From Buxus sempervirens (Eukaryota > Streptophyta > Magnoliopsida > Buxales > Buxaceae): 64,000 bases of DNA. Both the position numbers and the translations under genes were made by a program. The stretch covers positions 46,696,602 to 46,760,601 of the forward strand of contig OX387185.1 of the NCBI GenBank assembly GCA_947561395.2, given 5' to 3'. Shown here one piece after another: positions 10,639-22,674 of this stretch. The notes beneath the pieces were generated by a model. The model was not told where the DNA came from. It made no database searches and worked only from the letters and a program-made list of their open reading frames with translations. Every line of letters begins with the position of its first letter. Position 1 is the first letter of the stretch.

Positions 10639-13384
10639 CTATCTCAGCCAACCTTTCGTATATGGATAAGTTGAGCTCAACAGAACAAAAAGGGAGAAAA
10701 ACCCTAGAGAAGGTTTGACTGCTCTTAATAGGAACAATGGAGAAAGACAGACCAAACTAGGGAAAAGGAAGGAGAAGATACCTTCGAAAACTGACCAGTC
10801 CTTGGACCCTTTTTTAACTGGAGGGATGTGATGCGATTCTATTGACACGTGGCAACCGATGTTTTTTCTCCAAAAAAAAAAAAAAAGAGTGGAGTTTTCA
10901 TTTTTTGTTTTTTGTTTTTTAGTTGTCATGAAGATTAGGCAAGTCCAATAAATGATTTATAAATTTAACCTAGGTTTTTTTTTTGGTGAAAAAATTTAAC
11001 CTAGGTTTGATTGTAAAACTGCAATGAAATTTGGATTTCAAAAATATTCAAGAGATTCTGCAATAGCTTGCATGTAGAAGCAATTTTATTTTGTACGTGC
11101 GGTGTTTAAGAGTTAAAACTTCAGGCACTCATATTTTGATCAAAATTTACATTATTTATATATTATTTACTACAAAATATTGCTGGTGCAGCTAATTATA
11201 TTTTTCTTCATAAAAGGTTTTTTCCATACCCTTTTGTGACAATATTATTATTACTTGTATGTATATACTATGCTTAGATATAACAAGAAAAAAAATGATC
11301 TTATGCTTGACCACTGTCTACCGATAGCAATTATATGCTAAGAAAATAAAAAATGAAAAAAAGAGAAGAAGAACTTGAAAGCTTGTTATTGGCTTAGGAA
11401 AATTAAGAACTTTAATAATAAGCATTTTATGAGATGATGAGTTTTTTTTTTTTGGGTACATCATTCTCTGGTACTGCTCGCTTGGCTCATAACCAGGATT
11501 TAGGGGTAGTAGGGGTAGGGGTACACACACCCATCACTTACCTCCAAAGGGGAGTGCAATGTTCTTGGACTCGCGTGAGCCACATTGTGCAGGAACTCGA
11601 ATGACTGGTTGTCTGAGCTAGAGGTAAACTGTTGAATATTCTCTTTTTATTCGGCTGAATATAGGAGTGAATCCCTTTTTTTTTTCTTGGTAAAAGCGAG
11701 TTTTATGCCATTTCATTGAAACAAAGCAAAATTACAACAATAGAGACCATAACCAGAAACAGGCAAGAACATACATTAACAAACAAGAAAGATAGTAGTG
11801 CATCAGCGCTACCAATCACCACTCCTAGTGCATCTGCATATATGATAAGAGAACAACCCAAGAAATTCAGGTAGTTGGCTAAAGCCATTAAGTCCAACGA
11901 AAAGCCATCGGAAACTCTTGAAAGGGGGTCCGCATAATCGCGGATTGAAAAGTCCTCAAAGAGGGAAACCATCTTCATAACCGAAGAGGAGATTAGAACT
12001 ATGGTGTTTATTAGAAACCCGATATTGGTCCTACCATAGAGCAAATACAGATAGAGGGTGATGACGGAGACACCACATCTACTGACAACAATCACCATTG
12101 ATCGCAGGGTAAGGAAGGCGTCACAAAAACTATCAGCATATACCAACCAAACGAACATATAGAACCGACTTGCAGCTACATTGAACACAAGGAAAACACA
12201 CCCGCCTTAGGAGTACAGAGAGGACGTGATAGCTATTTACGATAGCTGGTTGTCCAACAGGGACTAGCCAGAAGAATGCGATTCTCGTATTACTGATGTC
12301 GCCTCACCGGTCCTCGTCGCAGGACGGCAATGAAAAACCAAAGATCAGCACGCACGGCACCTTCATATGATGAGTTACCATATCGGCAAGCTTTGTAATT
12401 GCCATACAGTTTCCAAGTGAAAGCCTCAAACTTCAAAATCTTAACAACATATGAAATACAACGTAAGGTTGAAGGGATAGTTTTTTTCTTTTTTATTTTT
12501 CTGTTTTTTTTGGGACTAAGATGTAGGATGGAGTCCAGAAACAAGGGACTTCAAAAAGAAAAAACTTTCAAGTTCCAAACAAACTTACAATTACATCTCT
12601 TTCCTTGCCGTGTTTGAAGGGAGATGGGGTCCACCGGATAATATCGTCGTCGTTTCCTCCCCAAGATATTTTCTTTTTCCGGCGAGTGTGTACAGGAAGG
12701 ATTCGCTGTCTTAAGGCAGATGCCTCGCAGGCTCGCAGCCAACTGGATGACAAAAACCAACTGTCCACAGACTTGTCCAGTTGTCACTCGTCACCGTTTC
12801 TTAGATTTATTTTCTTATTATTTCCAAACTGAAACGCACCGACGTTTAACTTATACTTTTTTTGAGGTGTGCCAATCTCAAAAATGATATCGAGAGAATC
12901 AAAAACCTTTACTAGCCACGCAATCTATGGCAGCGTTTGGATTAACTTCTTAAGATTTGTTATTTAAAAATCAGAAAATAACTTTTAGAACTTGTTATAT
13001 TATATTTATTTTTTAGTTTTTTAAAATAAAAGTCTGGTTTGATAAACCCTCGTAAATCATTAAAATCATTTAATATAAATGGCTCATTACCTTAAGGGTC
13101 AAGGTTTCCAAAACTAGAAATATTAGTTTGAGAAATATTATAATAGTTTTTAATAAAGAACACTTTAAGTTTTTGCTTTTATTTTCAAAAATTTAAGTAT
13201 TTTTGTTTTTAAAGAATAAAAAAAATTAGACATTTTTGCTTTTGAGAAATACCATAAAAATATTATGAACCAAATTAAGTCCTTTTATGTATACTTTTGA
13301 AAAGCTGCTGCATAAAGTTATTTTAGAAGTTATTATTTTGCATTTACCTTTTAACCTCTAAAACTAAAAGTAAGTTTGTAAGTT

Positions 13385-13450
<66 letters not shown>

Positions 13451-14463
13451 AAGTATAAATAATATGTTAGATAGCATACAAATTACCTTTTGCTATAAAG
13501 TAGTGGTGCTAGTGGTGGGGGTGATGGTGGTGGCAATGGTGATGGTCGCACGTTAGTGGTGGTGGAGGTATAGTGTAGAAGTGGTGCTGGGGATGGTAGC
13601 AAGAGTGGTATTGCAAGTGGTTAGTTGCGATGGCAGTTGTGGGTAAGGATCATATGATGGCATCTTTGGCTTTTGCTTCCAAAAACAAGAAACTTTTTTC
13701 TTTTGAAGAAAAAAATTGCTCTTTTTGCTTTTAAAAAATGAAAAAACATAATCGTTTAACCAACATGGAGTTTGGTGTATTTTTATCTATTTATTTAGTA
13801 CTAATATACTCTTATACATGTTGTTGACGTGCTGATTTAGAGATTGTTGCCCCCACGTCTACATCAGATCTTCTCTTATACTGGTTATACATATCTAAGT
13901 TTGCCCATCAATGTCCAATATGGTCAAGGGGTGACAATTAGGGATTCCCTTATTTTTGCTCATCTAAGCACCGACTCTTTCTTTCTCCTTTCATGTGTCA
14001 AGATGTGGAGGAAGATTGTGCAATCTCATGCAGCCACAAGTAAGAAAACACTTTATGGTGCTCATAAATTGATTTAGAAATAGTGAATTAAGTTACTGCC
14101 AGAGTTGGAAAACTGACTATTACTAAGGGACTCCTGCTGAATCTGTACAATGCAATTAGTCAGACCCACCTGCACATTTGATATGTTTGAAACAACAGAC
14201 AAGATGGACCCAAAGTTGCAACTACCTAACTTGCAGTTTTGGATAATTAAAGCCGACTCTCTTAAATGTGATGCCAACATGTTGGAAGGAATGCAATTTA
14301 TGATCATATGAGTGCCAAACCACACCAATCAGATGCAAGAGGAAGGAAAGGCAAAAGGATTTTTGTGATATTAAATTGTACAGTGAGGAGGAAGAATGGT
14401 CTAGTGAAATCTCTAAAAATGAAATGCTACAAGGGAGCTGGAAATGTAGGAGAGTGAGAGAAA
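10639..14463. other. Intergenic DNA with one unexplained 161-codon frame
   Basis: No known gene is recognised. The minus-strand frame 12188-11703 is hydrophobic (many V, L, I, S) and has no recognised motif. Its 3' side runs into AAGAAAAAAAAAAGGG at about 11680-11690, as in a retroposed sequence, so it may be transposon-derived. From about 12930 to 13775 the DNA is very AT-rich and contains a (TA)n tract and a GGT-rich patch at 13500-13625. Confidence 0.45.
13389..13442. repeat. (TA)n microsatellite
   Basis: About 27 uninterrupted TA units. Confidence 0.95.
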
Positions 14464-15873
14464 CTAAGTCATGGACCCAGTTTTCTCGTCATTCTTCCTC
14501 ATTGATGTGTTACATGTAGGTCTCTTGCAGTCCTTAACTGTAACATCTTCCATCTTTCTTTTGGGCTTGAACACCTCTGTGATCGATGGATCCAATATGT
14601 CGCTTGAACACTGAAGAATGACACCCATCTCCATTGCCTCATCCCAGAGCTTTCTACCCCTTTCAAACTCTCCCCCTCTACAGAGTTTGGGTATCAGCAG
14701 ATCATATACTGGCCCATAAGCACGCACATTACTTTTCTTCATTCGCTCGAATAGCTCGAGAGCATGGTTGACCCTCTCGACACCACATAGAACACCAATT
14801 AAATCATGATAAAACCGTGGTTCTGGAATCAAACCCTCTTCAGTCATCTTATCTACCATCATATTACCCTTGCCAAATCTTCCTGTCAGATACAAAATTC
14901 TCACAACAAGGTAATAGCTGACCCAATCAGGAGAACAACCAGTTTTCTTCATTGAGTCGAGGACCCTACAGGCTTCTTTGACTCTTCTTGTTCTACCCAA
15001 ACAAGAGAGCAAAATGTTGAAGCTGATTGAAGTAGGGGGAACACCGTTTGAAGTCATCTCCATCATCAAATCAGAAGCTTCTGGAACAAGAGCAGAAGGA
15101 TTGAACTTAAGATTTCTATGGCAAAGGCACCTGAGGAGTGTGTTATAACAGAAAAGGTCAGGAGCAACACCCTCTGACTTCATCTGATTGAGAATTCTAC
15201 GCACTTCTTTAACATTTCGGTTGACACACCACCCATGTAGAAGGCTCCTGTAAATGAAAAGCTCAACCCCAGAAACCTTACTTTTATGATGCCAAACAAC
15301 CCCCTCAGCTCTTCTAGCATGACCTTTGGTGCAAAGGGCATTAACAATAGTGGTAACAGTAGTTTGATCTTTTGGACACTTGAACTTCTCCAAGTTCTTG
15401 AAAATCCCCAGTGCTTCCTCTTCTCTCCCCAGCTTTACCAATGTCTCAGCCACAAGGCTAAAGGTTTCTATCTCCATCTTCCGCTGCTCTTTACGGAGAT
15501 CAGAAATCAATATATCCATCGCTATGAAATCTCTCTTTTCAGCAAAAGCCCGGATTGCATGGTTGAAATTTTCATCTCCCAATTCACATTTCAACTTCTT
15601 CCTTGACCACAAGAAGAATCTTAGAAGCCTCCTGCTGGGCGCTTCATGTTTACATGAATCTATGATCTGGCTCACACTAGATGACGTGATCGAAGCCGAT
15701 GATCGGTCAAGACCCATTTCCAATTCATCAAGACTTCCAACACCATTTGTCACTATGCTGCATAGCTCCTGCAACTCAGTTGAAGGTGGTGTTGAGAACG
15801 AGAAATGCTGGACTCGCCAGACATGGACAGTTGATCGTAGGAGACTGTCCAATTTTGATTTGAGTAAAAACAT
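14464..15873 (-). CDS. P-class pentatricopeptide repeat protein, probably mitochondrial
   Basis: An intronless gene of 469 codons. PPR proteins bind organellar RNA sequence-specifically through tandem 35-residue helical hairpins. Typical P-type repeats are visible, for example FCYNTLLRCLCHRNL, SISFNILLSCLGRTRRVKEA, DWVSYYLVVRILYLTGRFGK and PVYDLLIPKLCRGGEFERG. No E or DYW extension is present, so RNA stabilisation, processing or splicing roles fit better than editing. The N-terminus (MFLLKSKLDSLLRSTVHVWR) is basic and Ser/Leu-rich like a mitochondrial presequence. It resembles Arabidopsis At5g61370 from memory, at moderate confidence. The C-terminal 60 residues are Lys/Thr-rich and outside the repeats. 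Confidence 0.88.
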   Translation of the reverse strand: MFLLKSKLDSLLRSTVHVWRVQHFSFSTPPSTELQELCSIVTNGVGSLDELEMGLDRSSASITSSSVSQIIDSCKHEAPSRRLLRFFLWSRKKLKCELGDENFNHAIRAFAEKRDFIAMDILISDLRKEQRKMEIETFSLVAETLVKLGREEEALGIFKNLEKFKCPKDQTTVTTIVNALCTKGHARRAEGVVWHHKSKVSGVELFIYRSLLHGWCVNRNVKEVRRILNQMKSEGVAPDLFCYNTLLRCLCHRNLKFNPSALVPEASDLMMEMTSNGVPPTSISFNILLSCLGRTRRVKEACRVLDSMKKTGCSPDWVSYYLVVRILYLTGRFGKGNMMVDKMTEEGLIPEPRFYHDLIGVLCGVERVNHALELFERMKKSNVRAYGPVYDLLIPKLCRGGEFERGRKLWDEAMEMGVILQCSSDILDPSITEVFKPKRKMEDVTVKDCKRPTCNTSMRKNDEKTGSMT

Positions 15874-16910
15874 CTTCTGTGAGGAAATTTATCATACAGG
15901 TGGTGGGATTTGCTAGTGCAAGTAAAATGCATTATTCTGTCACAAAATCTTGCTTCATCATAATCCCCTTCGATTCCCACATCTTGCCATGAAAGGCCTT
16001 TCTTCTTCCTCTTGCAGTGCACAAGTATTTTGGATTTAGGTGGGAATTGAATCGGAGAAATGAGCTTGTTTTGCAGTTGAACAACTTGACCTGGTAAAGC
16101 TGGTCTTCAAGCTATTATTGTGCATATTACCAACAAAAAAAAAGCTATTATTGTGCAATATACATTGGACCAACTGGTTGAACCAGTTAAATCGGACCGC
16201 TTGATTCGAGAGAAGGTCGGAATCGGCAAAGACGAAAAAGGCCAAAAGGGGTTACCGAGTAATGAAATTTTTATTTTTAAACTGCTTTTCAGGGAAATAA
16301 GAAAAAAATAAAATCAATATAATAGATTAAGAAGCGGTTAGAACGAACTGGTGCCACCACGATATCACAGACGATCGCCTTTTTCCGAGTGAAAAAAATA
16401 CAAGAAAAATAAGACTTTAAAAAAAAGGGAAGAAGGAGCACGTTTTCATATCGGAATCCAGTTTGTTTCCGGCGATTCATCTAATTACCGGCGTGCTTCG
16501 ATCCGTAGATTGCTGTCTGGTATACAGCGTTTCTCGTTCTGATCTTTTCTTCTCCTTTTTGGGTTTTCTTTTTTCTTGCGTATTTCTTTCTCGATCATTG
16601 GATTATCGATTTTTTGTTGAAATGCAATCTGTTTCTGCAGAATCGTGAAAACCTATCTTTAGGGATTCGGTGCTAAACTGACCAATTTTCAGTTTCGATT
16701 ATCTTATTTTGATCGAACTAGGGTTTTCGGGCTTTAATTGATCCGAATGACTGGGCTTTCAATTGGAGCAACTCTCTTCGTTTTATATTTTGAGTGATTT
16801 CGAGAAATGCAGTGCAATTCAGCTTGAAAGCTTTTATATTTTTCTCATTTGTTTTTTCATCTCTAGAACTGACCATAAATTGAACAAGGTTGGTAACAGT
16901 ATCGGGCAAG
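15874..16910. other. Divergent intergenic region between the PPR and SNARE genes
   Basis: The two genes diverge from here, so the stretch should hold both promoters and the 5' UTR (probably with an intron) of the SNARE gene. No coding exon is recognised. Confidence 0.55.
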
Positions 16911-17525
16911 ATGAGCGAGGTTTTTGAAGGATATGAACGCCAGTATTGCGAGCTTTCCGCTACTCTATCCAGAAAGTGTACTTCAGCTAGCGTCCTTGAT
17001 GGAGGTAAAGAGATGGCCCTCATTTCCATTCTGCAACTTTTGTGTGTCAATTTTGTTGAATATGTGTACAGATTGAGTTTTTTCTTTTAACTTATCTTCA
17101 ATATTTTCTCTGGCTGTGAATTTTGTTGTTCTTTTTATTGTGTTCTTAGTTTTGGGACATAATTAACGGCTGGTTTCAATTTTTCTAAGTAATTACTTGT
17201 TTTCCTCTTTTTTGGCGTTTGGGATTAGGTACTCAAATTATATTTTTTGGCGAATTGGTTCTGGACATTGCATTCCTGTTAGATTATGTATGAGGATGGA
17301 AGGGTGCTTGATGGTGTGTACTAGCTAGCATGATTTAATTGTATGAAGAGGAATTTGTTTGCTTTCTGTAATGTTAAGGCCTGTAGGCTGTATTTGGAAC
17401 CTATTTTTAGTGTCAAGTTTACCTGTTTAATATATTGAGCGACTAAACTTTGGAGATACATGGAGTGAGGGCTTCTTAATTAGTAATTCCTTTTATGTTT
17501 TTTGGAGACAATCATTTGGAACCTA

Positions 17526-17574
<49 letters not shown>

Positions 17575-20500
17575 GTTTTTTGGAAACAATCATTTATTTT
17601 AGAAATGATTGCTGCTGAATTAGTAAAATTTTTAGGACTTACATGCAGCAGGATATGTAAATGATATGGTTGGAAATATTTAAGCTTGTCGGATATTTAT
17701 ACTGTCTTTTGGATTGCCATAGGCATGTAAGAGTTAAATGTGCTTAATAATGTTATGTTATCCACTTAGAACCTTTTTATAGATGTATACAAAATCTATG
17801 CTATTTGTTAGGTTAATATATGATGTGGCAGTAAAGAAAATGAAATCTCTGAGTGTTGTAGCAGAATCTGTTGAGCATGGGAGTCAAACAAATGTATGAT
17901 GTGGATATGTTCTATATAATTGTTCGTGCAACAAATATTACATCTGGGTGAATCTTTTACCATTGAATATGAAATTTTCATTGAATTCCAACTAAACTGT
18001 CTGACATGGTATATGTAGAAATCTTTAGTTTGTTTTCAGTTTTCACCTAAATGATGGTGATTTTTCTGTGTATCATATGATTTGCAGAACAGAAGAAGCA
18101 GAAAATTTCTGAAATAAGAACTGGATTGGATGATGCAGAGTCTTTGGTATTGTGTTAGACTATTTTTTATAGCTGAATATTTATATTGTATATCAGACCA
18201 ATTTTAATAGCTGAACACTTAAATTTTTTATACTCTTGGTTTTGGATTTAGTGTGATATTTGATTGAACTTGTCCAGATTCGAAAAATGGACCTTGAGGC
18301 AAGAAGTTTGCAGCCAAATATGAAGGCTATGCTTCTTGCTAAGCTGAGGGAGTACAAATCTGACCTGAATAATCTGAAAAGTGAACTTAAAAGACTCTCA
18401 TCACCTAATGCTAATCAGGCTGCCCGAGATGGTTTGTTGGAGTCAGGAATGGCTGATACTCTGACGGTATGTGTATACCAACGTACTAATGGTGGTTTCA
18501 CTCGTTGCATTCCCAAGTGGCGTGATTATTGATTTATTGACAAGAACATCTGATCAATATTGCTACTATTATTTATGTGGTGAAACAGTTTTCCTGAACT
18601 TGAGCTAAGTAGTTGCCATAGGACTTGGAGATAAAGATTATTATTACAGCAATCATTAAAGTATAATGGGGGATTGATATGATGTGAAGTACAGCCACTT
18701 ATTTTATTTTTAGTTTCAATTAATACCAATATTTAGGTATTTATGTCTGATCTTCTTTATTTTTGCTTTTCACAAGTTTCTCATTTTAAACTTCTCTTAC
18801 ACATCAGCTTTATTATTATTTTTCTTTTGAGTCATTTTACTGCAATCTGTTTTTCTTCCACTTTTTTATCGAATTAAATGTTTTGAATATGATTTTGATA
18901 ATCATATTCCATTATTTTTTTCATTTTATAAGCAAGCAATGGATAAGCATTTGATATCAAGATTCTTTTCCACTTTTCCTGGTATCATTGTAAATCCACA
19001 AGGATTAGTCAAAGATAAAACAGTTTGTATTAATATTTGTTGGTTCGGAACTCACCAAATTTACAGCACGGAATGTCATGAATCGGCCTTTTTCATCCAT
19101 GTGTATGCATCCCTCTCTTTTTTTTTCCCTGACATGCACAATGGATGAGAATGGGCATCTGAATTAGTTTGAAGATTTGGAAGTGACTAAAGGAATATTA
19201 TCCTTTTGGAACTTCTTGATCTAAGTTCCTATTTTGCAGGCAATTCAATGACAATAACAGGAACAACAATAATTAGTAACTCTGTGCTGCTTCATGTTTC
19301 AACAAGCTCTATCTCTGTGAGGTTATCCGCAATTTACAAGTATTTTATAGCCATGGCTTGGGGCATCACTCAGTGTGATGATTAAAGCTGTAGGCTACCA
19401 AGGTGAGACTGTGGGTTTGTGTTTGAGCACAGCCTCTTTGCATAAAAATGCCAAAGGTTAGGTCTGCTGCCACTTTATCCCTCTCGGGACTCTGCTTTGG
19501 CAGGACCTTTATTAAGTTATGGTCCGTTTAGTTTTTGTAGTTGTGCAATCATTGCGATAACTTGTGTATTAGATTTTTAGGGCTTTACACACTTCTTTTT
19601 TTTTTGGTTTAATTGGTGGGACAGCCTGTTGGCACTGATGGATATTGTCACAGGTATCTGCTGATCAAAGGGGAAGATTGTTAATGTCAACAGAGAAATT
19701 AAATCAGTCCAGTGATAGAATTAAGGAGAGCAGAAGAACCATGCTTGAAACCGAAGATCTTGGAGTTTCAATCCTTCAAGATTTGCATCAACAGCGTCAG
19801 TCTCTCCTGCATGCGAATAACACAGTATGTTCACTCACTTCCTGATTTGATTTAAGTGTTCTGCCAACACACACCGCGAATCTTTTATGCCGTCCATTTT
19901 CCTCCCTTTTTTTTTTTTTTTGCTAAATTTTCTTTTCTTGTTGACACTGAACTCATTTTATTGACATGTGAAGTAGCAACTTGTTAATGTTTCATGGTAT
20001 TGTTAATTAGACAACATAGTATTCTCAGCTGACTTATCAATCTGGCCGTTTGGTTACCCCATAATGAGAATGTCCAAATTTAAATGTTCATTCTTAACTG
20101 ATTTCCGGCCTTGTTTAACAAAAAATTTCAAGTTTTAAATTCCATTAGATGGTATGTTGGTATGACCTTTTTTCTCTAAATCAAAGTGGTTTCCATGTGA
20201 TTGAACTGTACTGAGTTCTGATTCCTGGATGACAATTCATGTGTTTACCATTTTTCCTCAAACAAGTCTTAAGCCGTCATATATTGAGAGCATATCTTAC
20301 ATGGTTATTTTGCCCCATTAAACTAATGTATATGAATTTTATTCATCTAAACCTTAAAATTCCAAAGTGAAGATAAATCCTTAAAGCTGGTCAACTGCAC
20401 ATTCAACTCTAAAAGTCCTAACATCTCAAAAACCTAACTGGAAACACAAAATAAAATAGGGTGGGTAAAAACAAACTTTAAACATGGAATGTTTTTAGAT

Positions 20501-21081
20501 AAATTTGAAACATCATTGATTAACTGGGGAAGGGGTGGAGAGAAGGTTCTTTCTGGTTTTTAAGTAAATCATCCTCTCCTTTTTCCTTTACAAGAAATCT
20601 GGGGAAATGATGATCATTTTGGTGGAGGAGACTTTGGTAGAAGGAAACTTTTATTTTGAATTTATTGAAAGTGGAATTCATAATTAAAAAGGGTTATTTT
20701 ATAAAAATATATACATCATTGTACAAAGGCATGTACTTAAGGTATTTGTTAGTAAACATAAAGAAAAATATTAGCTAGAACCAATTCACTTAGTTCCTTA
20801 AAAACTTATTAAATATCAACAGTTTATTCTTTTGTAAAATGTTGCTTCTGGGGACCCTTATAGATGTAATTGGCAGTATAATAGAAAGAATGTACGCATG
20901 TATCTGATGATGCTGTATACCATTGCAGCTTCACGGTGTTGATGATAACATTGGCAAGAGTAAGAAAGTCTTGACTACGATGACGAGGAGGATGAGCAAG
21001 AACAAATGGATCATTGGCTTACTAATTGCAGCCCTTGTTCTTGCTATTATCTTGATCCTGTACTTTAAGCTCCGTCATTAG
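16911..21081 (+). CDS. VTI11: Qb-SNARE, VTI11 type
   Basis: Five exons join in frame: 16911-17004, 18088-18146, 18278-18466, 19654-19824 and 20929-21081 (666 nt, 221 residues, the length of Arabidopsis VTI11). VTI1-type SNAREs act in membrane fusion between trans-Golgi/prevacuolar compartments and the vacuole. The N-terminal helical domain covers roughly residues 1-100 (MSEVFEGYERQYCELSATLS; IRKMDLEARSLQPN). The SNARE motif lies at about 130-192, with the zero-layer Gln in DLHQQRQSL (157-165). A C-terminal anchor spans about 198-216 and ends YFKLRH. All splice junctions are GT-AG with matching phase. Intron 1 is 1.1 kb with a (TA)n tract; intron 3 contains a SINE-like relic. Confidence 0.95.
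17530..17571. repeat. (TA)n microsatellite in VTI11 intron 1
   Basis: About 20 TA units inside the first intron of the SNARE gene; the phrase ending TTATGTTTTTTGGA occurs on both sides of the tract. Confidence 0.9.
19352..19545 (+). mobile_element. Au-like SINE relic in VTI11 intron 3
   Basis: The stretch contains GTGAGACTGTGGGTT followed by CACAGCCTCTTTGCATAAA, AGGTTAGGTCTGCTG and CTCTCGGGACTCTGC in the order seen in Au-family plant SINEs (B-box region, ACAGCCTCTTGC, AAGGCTGCG, CCCCGGACCC). It is heavily mutated and no target duplication was identified. The call rests on remembered family sequence. Confidence 0.45.
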
Positions 21082-21396
21082 CTCGGACATATATGTCCAA
21101 TTTCATTAATGGTCACCTTGAGTACCCCTTTGTGTGCATTGACGAATGCTACCTTATGTTTCTATCTTCATGCTTGTGTATGTGTCTGCGTGTATATCAA
21201 GGTTTATTAATCATAAACTGGGGATTTCTTCGACTTTCTATCTGTATCTTCTTTTTCTTTTCCTCGCAAGTGCCATACTTTTGCTGGTAACGAATTTCCT
21301 GTTTTGATGTTTTTTGGAGGAACTGTAATTCATGGACAGATGACAGAATGATCATGTCTACAAGCTATTGTTGTTGGGAACTATTAGGCCTCAATA

Positions 21397-22058
21397 AAGC
21401 CATCTGATCTGGACAAAGTCAGTGCCAAGTAAGGTTTCCTTCTTCATTTGGGCTGCTGCATTGGACAAGATTTTAACGATCAATCACTTAAAGAATAGAG
21501 GTTGGCATCTCCCTAATCGCTGTATAATGTGTAAAGAAGAAGAAGAATCAGTGGAGCACGTATTGGTTCATTGTAGGGTAGCAAGAAACCTATGGAATAA
21601 GATCCTTGGAAGGTTCAGAATTCCATGGGCTCAACCTGAGAGCTATTCCAAGGTTTTGCAGTCATGGGGATGTCAAAAAGGAAATCCAGCAAGGCTATGC
21701 TTTGGAATGTAACCCCAGCTGCCATATCATGGGGGATTTGGAGGGAGAGAAATCACAGAACTTTCAGAGATCAAGAAAAAAACTCAGCAAGCCTGGAGAA
21801 ACAAATTCTAAGATTGATGTACGATTGGGTTGTTTCAGAAAATCATTTGTTGAATGTTCCTTTTCATGAGTTCTATATAGGGGAGACATTCCATGACTAG
21901 AGGGCTGGTTGGTTTATCTTCTAGGTCCTGTTTGTCTTTTCTGTTTTTCTTTTCTTTGATGTCTTAGGTACATATTCTGTGTACCATCAAGACTCTGTTT
22001 CTATCTTCTACCATTAATATATTTTTATCTCCTTGATTATTGATCAGAAAAAAAAAAC
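21397..22058 (+). mobile_element. 5'-truncated L1-type LINE with 16-bp target duplication
   Basis: A 662-bp insertion downstream of VTI11. It codes for the zinc-binding end of a LINE reverse transcriptase: VPSKVSFFIWAAALDKILT, NRCIMCKEEEESVEHVLVHC (Cys-Cys-His-Cys), then, after a frameshift, PAAISWGIWRERNHRTF. It ends in a poly-A tail after TGATTATTGATCAG. The perfect duplicated target CTATTAGGCCTCAATA occurs at 21381-21396 and 22059-22074, which proves target-primed insertion. It is dead on arrival: only the 3' end is present and frames are broken. Confidence 0.93.
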
Positions 22059-22268
22059 CTATTAGGCCTCAATAGACATGCAAAATTGGGGCTTGAATTG
22101 ATATTTGGCCCTAGATTCTATTAATTCAAAGCTTCACTTTCAAGAGGGTCAATTGATCATCTTACCAAACGACCATCTTCAACATTGATTAATTCATTTG
22201 ACGGAGTAACTTAAAAAAAAAACTTTTGAGGGTCTGGTTGCTGCTGAGGGTTTCTAATATGTTGGGCC

Positions 22269-22583
22269 CAAGGTTTACAGTTTCGGTTTTTATGCTCCCA
22301 GCAATGCGTTTCGCTGGGGGAAATCGTCAATTTGCATCGTTGGCGAAACGGACCGAAATTTCGAGCGAAACGGTCGGCGTGGCGACCGAAATGGGCGAAA
22401 AATATAAATTTTTAAAATTTTTTTTAGTGAAACGGGTGGCGTGCCGTCGAAATTTCGCCGAAATCCAAAAAGACATAATTTTTTATTTTTTTTGCCCATT
22501 AAAAATTTTCCGGCGTTTCGGCGGCACGCCGGCGTTCGGTGCCCTGGGCGGCACGCCCAGTGGCACCGAAACTTAAAACCTTG
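22269..22583. mobile_element. hAT MITE with 8-bp target duplication
   Basis: The 315-bp element has terminal inverted repeats CAAGGTTTACAGTTTCGG (left) and CCGAAACTTAAAACCTTG (right, 15 or 16 of 18 paired). It is flanked by the perfect 8-bp direct repeat GTTGGGCC at 22261-22268 and 22584-22591, as expected for hAT transposons. The interior is rich in CGAAA/GGCGAAAC motifs and non-coding. It lies 91 bp upstream of the DYW-PPR start codon. Confidence 0.88.
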
Positions 22584-22674
22584 GTTGGGCCTGAGCTTCT
22601 TGGTGGTTGGTGTGGCTGTTATTTCTACTTCTGCTAACGAGTAACGCCCGAAAATTTCATTAGCTTTTCCTTGT

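Noticed and set aside
11703..12188. 161-codon hydrophobic frame as a membrane protein gene
   Set aside because: No homologous family, no supporting splice context, and retroposon-like poly-A at its 3' side; kept only as part of the intergenic description.
12930..13775. Possible large MITE with ends GCAGCGTTTGGATTAAC and GTTTAACCAACATGG
   Set aside because: The ends align poorly as inverted repeats and no target duplication was seen.
15380..15916. 178-codon plus-strand frame
   Set aside because: It is antisense to the well-supported PPR gene and has no family resemblance.
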